NCBI RefSeq assembly: GCF_000243215.1
Contig: NZ_JH594596.1
Location: 1,710,892-1,774,891, forward strand
Length of the DNA stretch: 64,000 nt
DNA from: Odoribacter laneus YIT 12061
GTDB lineage: Bacteria; Bacteroidota; Bacteroidia; Bacteroidales; Marinifilaceae
Direction: 5' to 3'
Under the pieces are notes generated by a model. It saw only the letters and a list, made by a program, of their open reading frames with translations. It was not told the origin of the DNA and made no database searches. Of this stretch, positions 61,701 through 64,000 are shown piece after piece; the first letter of the stretch is position 1; every line of letters starts with the position of its first letter. Made by a program: the position numbers and the translations under genes.

Positions 61701-64000
61701 CTAAAACAACCATCCTCTTTTCAGATCACCCGTCGCCTTTTCTTTTCCCTGAAAAGATAGAACACAAGGTTTTTTGAGATTAATATGCAAATGAGTAATC
61801 TGTTTTTCATCTGGAATCACCTCTATTTTTTTACCAACCTTCTTTATTTTACAATTATAACTCCTATATTCTCCATTTTCCCGCTCTATCAAAAAAGCAT
61901 TTGTCAAGACGGTTTCCCCCATACATTTAAATACTTCATGTACGTCATTATCCTGACTATTTACCGTCTGCCAATCGCTGATCATATTGACATATTGTTC
62001 TCCGATGGTAAATTTACGGGTATCGTACAAACAGGGATGCGGGTTTCCAAAACTCAAATCCGAAAAGTCATACTTCTTATCTGCGCTACAAGCTTGCTCC
62101 ACTTCCAAATAGGGATCTACCACAAAAGCCCAACGGAGTTGGCCGGTTTTATAATCGATCAGATTGGCGAAAGCTCCCATAGCATTGAAGGTTTGCTGTA
62201 ACCATTTCTCCTCGCCGGTAAGTAAATAGGCGTAATACGTCGCATAAGCCCGCCAACCGCTCCAACCGTGAGGAGAATTAAACATATTAGGCAACATTTC
62301 TACATCATATTGTGCTTCCCAATAACGCATAGTGCCTTGACGCCTACGAGCATCCGGCACTCGAAGCTGAGTAAGACAATCATGACTGTTCAGAATCTCC
62401 AGCATTGCCTCTGTATAATGTCTCCGGTCTTCTTCCTTTTGTTGCAAGATTCCTAGCATACCAATCTGTAAAGCAGAACAAGAAATCATTCCGTCCTCAA
62501 AAGTCATTTCTCCTTCCGTTTGAAAATCCCCCCGGGAAGCCACCAACTGGTCGATAGCCCGTTTAGCAGACTGGTAATGCCGTTCTCCCCTTTCCCTCCA
62601 TTTTCTGTCTTGTTTTCCCAATTCCTGCTCAGCTATGGCTAATTCCAGCATACTTTTGGCAATGTATATAACACTCGTATAAACTGTTTTACGATTATAA
62701 TAAGCTCCGTTCTCTTTTTGAGAAAAACCGATAAGCCAATCGGCCAGTCGACTAGCCCGTTCTAAATCCCGAATATTTTTACTGGCCTCATATTTATCCA
62801 CTAACATCCCGATAGTCGTAGAAGTATTCTGAATACGGGATTTATAATAAAGCGGTTCCATACGAACAGTATCATGCAATTTTTGAAAAAGTAATTCAAA
62901 ATAATCCTGTATCAGCCCATCTTCTCCCTCCTCCGGGAAATAGCGGGCAGCCAGAAAAGCAGAGTAAAATCCATACCAACTCTCTGCATGAGAGGTCGGT
63001 TTTTGATGATAGCGCCTTACATTTTCCCTGGCCTTGCGAAACACCCACTCCCAAGAGGGATGAACTGTAAGTACCGCTTCTGCTATTTTTCCTTTTGATT
63101 TAACATTCACCTGATACAAACCGGGACGAGGTAATATCACCTTTACCTGCGTACGGCCAGCTTTAATCCGAGCTGTTTGTAAAGGCAAAAGCATTCCGTT
63201 ATCTGTTACAACTTCGACCTGTGGTTGTTCCCCCCAAATTTCAAAAGTGGCCTCTTCTCCTGAAGTATAAGAAGTACGAGATAAATCGATTAACGGTATC
63301 TCTACGATATCGGAAATTCCTTTCTCTAAATCTGATAACTTACCTATATTTACAAAAGCAATTACCCAACTTTTTGATTCTCCTTGTTTTAATTCATACA
63401 AATGTTGTGGATGACGTGGAGGAAGAGGCAAACAATTCAATAAATCCAAATTTAAAGATTCAATGCGGTGCCCCATAAACCAATGAGGAGCAGGATCCTG
63501 ATACCCCAGATTGTAATCCACACTCCAAGATGCGATAGGCTGCTCACACACCAATGCCAAAGTATGCCCCCGAGGAGTTTGCATATATCCATAAAAATGA
63601 GTCTTTTCATTTCGCATCAAAGTAGGAAAATATTTATCAAACCAATCCGGATATTTATCCATATAAGTATCAATCCCTAATTTTAAACCGGCCTTCTGAG
63701 GCTGATAAGGAGTTGTCGACCGATTGGTCAGAGTAAGCTGAATCGCCGGATATTTTTCCGTAGATAAATAAGCTAATTCACATTCTACACCTTCCACCTC
63801 TGTCCGGAATAACTGGTTTCCCAACGCAGTCCACCTTGGACACTGCAATTTTCCTTCCCTTTCAGCATAAAAAGAAGGACCTCGTTTGCCTGTTTGCCGG
63901 AAAAAAGGTATGGTATCTCTTCCCTTATCTTTAAAAACAAGTTGTTTTATATACCCTTCGGGATCTAGTTGCATTTCCCAATTTTCAGTTCTTATAACGG
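61701..64000 (-). CDS. Large carbohydrate-enzyme-like protein of unassigned family (5' end outside window)
   Basis: At least 765 residues are visible; the frame stays open to the right edge (VIRTENWE precedes the first internal ATG at 63974), so the N-terminus is missing. The first ~300 visible residues look like beta-sandwich domains (TYMDKYPDWFDKYFPTLM, SYTSGEEATFEIWGEQPQVE). The next ~380 form paired helices with aromatic-rich ends (SWYGFYSAFLAARYFPEEGE, FNSPHGWSGWRAYATYYAYL, GAFANLIDYKTGQLRWAFVV), typical of (alpha/alpha)6-barrel glycoside hydrolases or lyases. I cannot name the family, and no catalytic residue can be assigned with confidence. A role in polysaccharide breakdown is inferred from fold only. 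Confidence 0.7.
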   Translation of the reverse strand, partial: VIRTENWEMQLDPEGYIKQLVFKDKGRDTIPFFRQTGKRGPSFYAEREGKLQCPRWTALGNQLFRTEVEGVECELAYLSTEKYPAIQLTLTNRSTTPYQPQKAGLKLGIDTYMDKYPDWFDKYFPTLMRNEKTHFYGYMQTPRGHTLALVCEQPIASWSVDYNLGYQDPAPHWFMGHRIESLNLDLLNCLPLPPRHPQHLYELKQGESKSWVIAFVNIGKLSDLEKGISDIVEIPLIDLSRTSYTSGEEATFEIWGEQPQVEVVTDNGMLLPLQTARIKAGRTQVKVILPRPGLYQVNVKSKGKIAEAVLTVHPSWEWVFRKARENVRRYHQKPTSHAESWYGFYSAFLAARYFPEEGEDGLIQDYFELLFQKLHDTVRMEPLYYKSRIQNTSTTIGMLVDKYEASKNIRDLERASRLADWLIGFSQKENGAYYNRKTVYTSVIYIAKSMLELAIAEQELGKQDRKWRERGERHYQSAKRAIDQLVASRGDFQTEGEMTFEDGMISCSALQIGMLGILQQKEEDRRHYTEAMLEILNSHDCLTQLRVPDARRRQGTMRYWEAQYDVEMLPNMFNSPHGWSGWRAYATYYAYLLTGEEKWLQQTFNAMGAFANLIDYKTGQLRWAFVVDPYLEVEQACSADKKYDFSDLSFGNPHPCLYDTRKFTIGEQYVNMISDWQTVNSQDNDVHEVFKCMGETVLTNAFLIERENGEYRSYNCKIKKVGKKIEVIPDEKQITHLHINLKKPCVLSFQGKEKATGDLKRGWLF

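Overview
The window is chromosomal DNA from an AT-rich member of the Bacteroidales. Supporting signs are Bacteroidota-type promoters (TTTG, 18-22 nt, then TAnnTTTG) in place of the E. coli -35/-10 pattern, few Shine-Dalgarno sequences, DUF5686/carboxypeptidase-regulatory and LTxxQ envelope proteins, GH29 and GH31 enzymes, an rseC-rnfBCDGEA operon, and XerD, Era, Der, RecJ and RecR of the expected type. Genus cannot be fixed from the sequence; an Odoribacter/Butyricimonas-like gut species is only a guess. I see no insertion sequence, prophage, CRISPR array, rRNA or plasmid function. The region is mostly housekeeping and envelope genes.

Layout. 1-770: 5' part of trigger factor and tRNA-Leu(UAG), both minus. 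0.9-5.2 kb (minus): kdsD-like isomerase, DUF5686 outer-membrane protein and lptB, a lipopolysaccharide/envelope group. 5.7-7.8 kb: recQ (+). 8.4-13.4 kb (minus): lysS, gpsA, a Gate-domain membrane protein and a GNAT-fold protein, tightly spaced. 13.6-16.0 kb: recJ-recR (+), then cdd (-). 16.6-19.1 kb (+): LysM glucosaminidase, DUF4199 membrane protein and GT2 glycosyltransferase. 19.3-21.7 kb: acyl-ACP thioesterase (-), then an orphan RND-type adaptor lipoprotein with mscL (+). 22.1-29.5 kb: GH29 fucosidase, two paralogous beta-barrel proteins flanking tag, and a multidomain GH31 enzyme. 29.8-34.8 kb: pyk, aroQ, xerD, a HEAT-repeat protein and miaA. 35.0-36.9 kb: SpeG-like acetyltransferase and two Spy-like LTxxQ proteins. 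37.1-39.4 kb: era and der. 39.7-45.7 kb: rseC-rnfBCDGEA, a complete Na+/H+-pumping ferredoxin:NAD oxidoreductase operon closed by a strong terminator. 45.8-50.4 kb: HAD phosphatase, CCA-adding enzyme, YegS-like lipid kinase and UDP-glucose dehydrogenase. 50.8-57.9 kb: a thioester-bearing alpha-2-macroglobulin lipoprotein and a MATE transporter. 57.9-61.6 kb: an exported Fe/Mn superoxide dismutase beside a small charged protein, an APC permease and a Cof-type HAD phosphatase. 61.7-64 kb: a large protein of unassigned family with a carbohydrate-enzyme look, cut by the window edge.

The least explained signal lies between genes. There are several long inverted repeats: 14-bp arms at 5411-5572, a roughly 230-nt imperfect palindrome at 21760-21995, 18-bp arms at 23467-23578, and a 64-nt hairpin with a T-tail at 36967-37038. 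There is also a 31-35 nt palindrome present twice, at 25540 and 61636, both times between convergent genes. These look like a mix of terminators and dispersed palindromic or MITE-like repeats. At protein level the items most worth a second look are the coiled-coil insertion in RnfD, the pump-less adaptor paired with mscL, and the exported superoxide dismutase. I did not find a clear new defence or mobile system.
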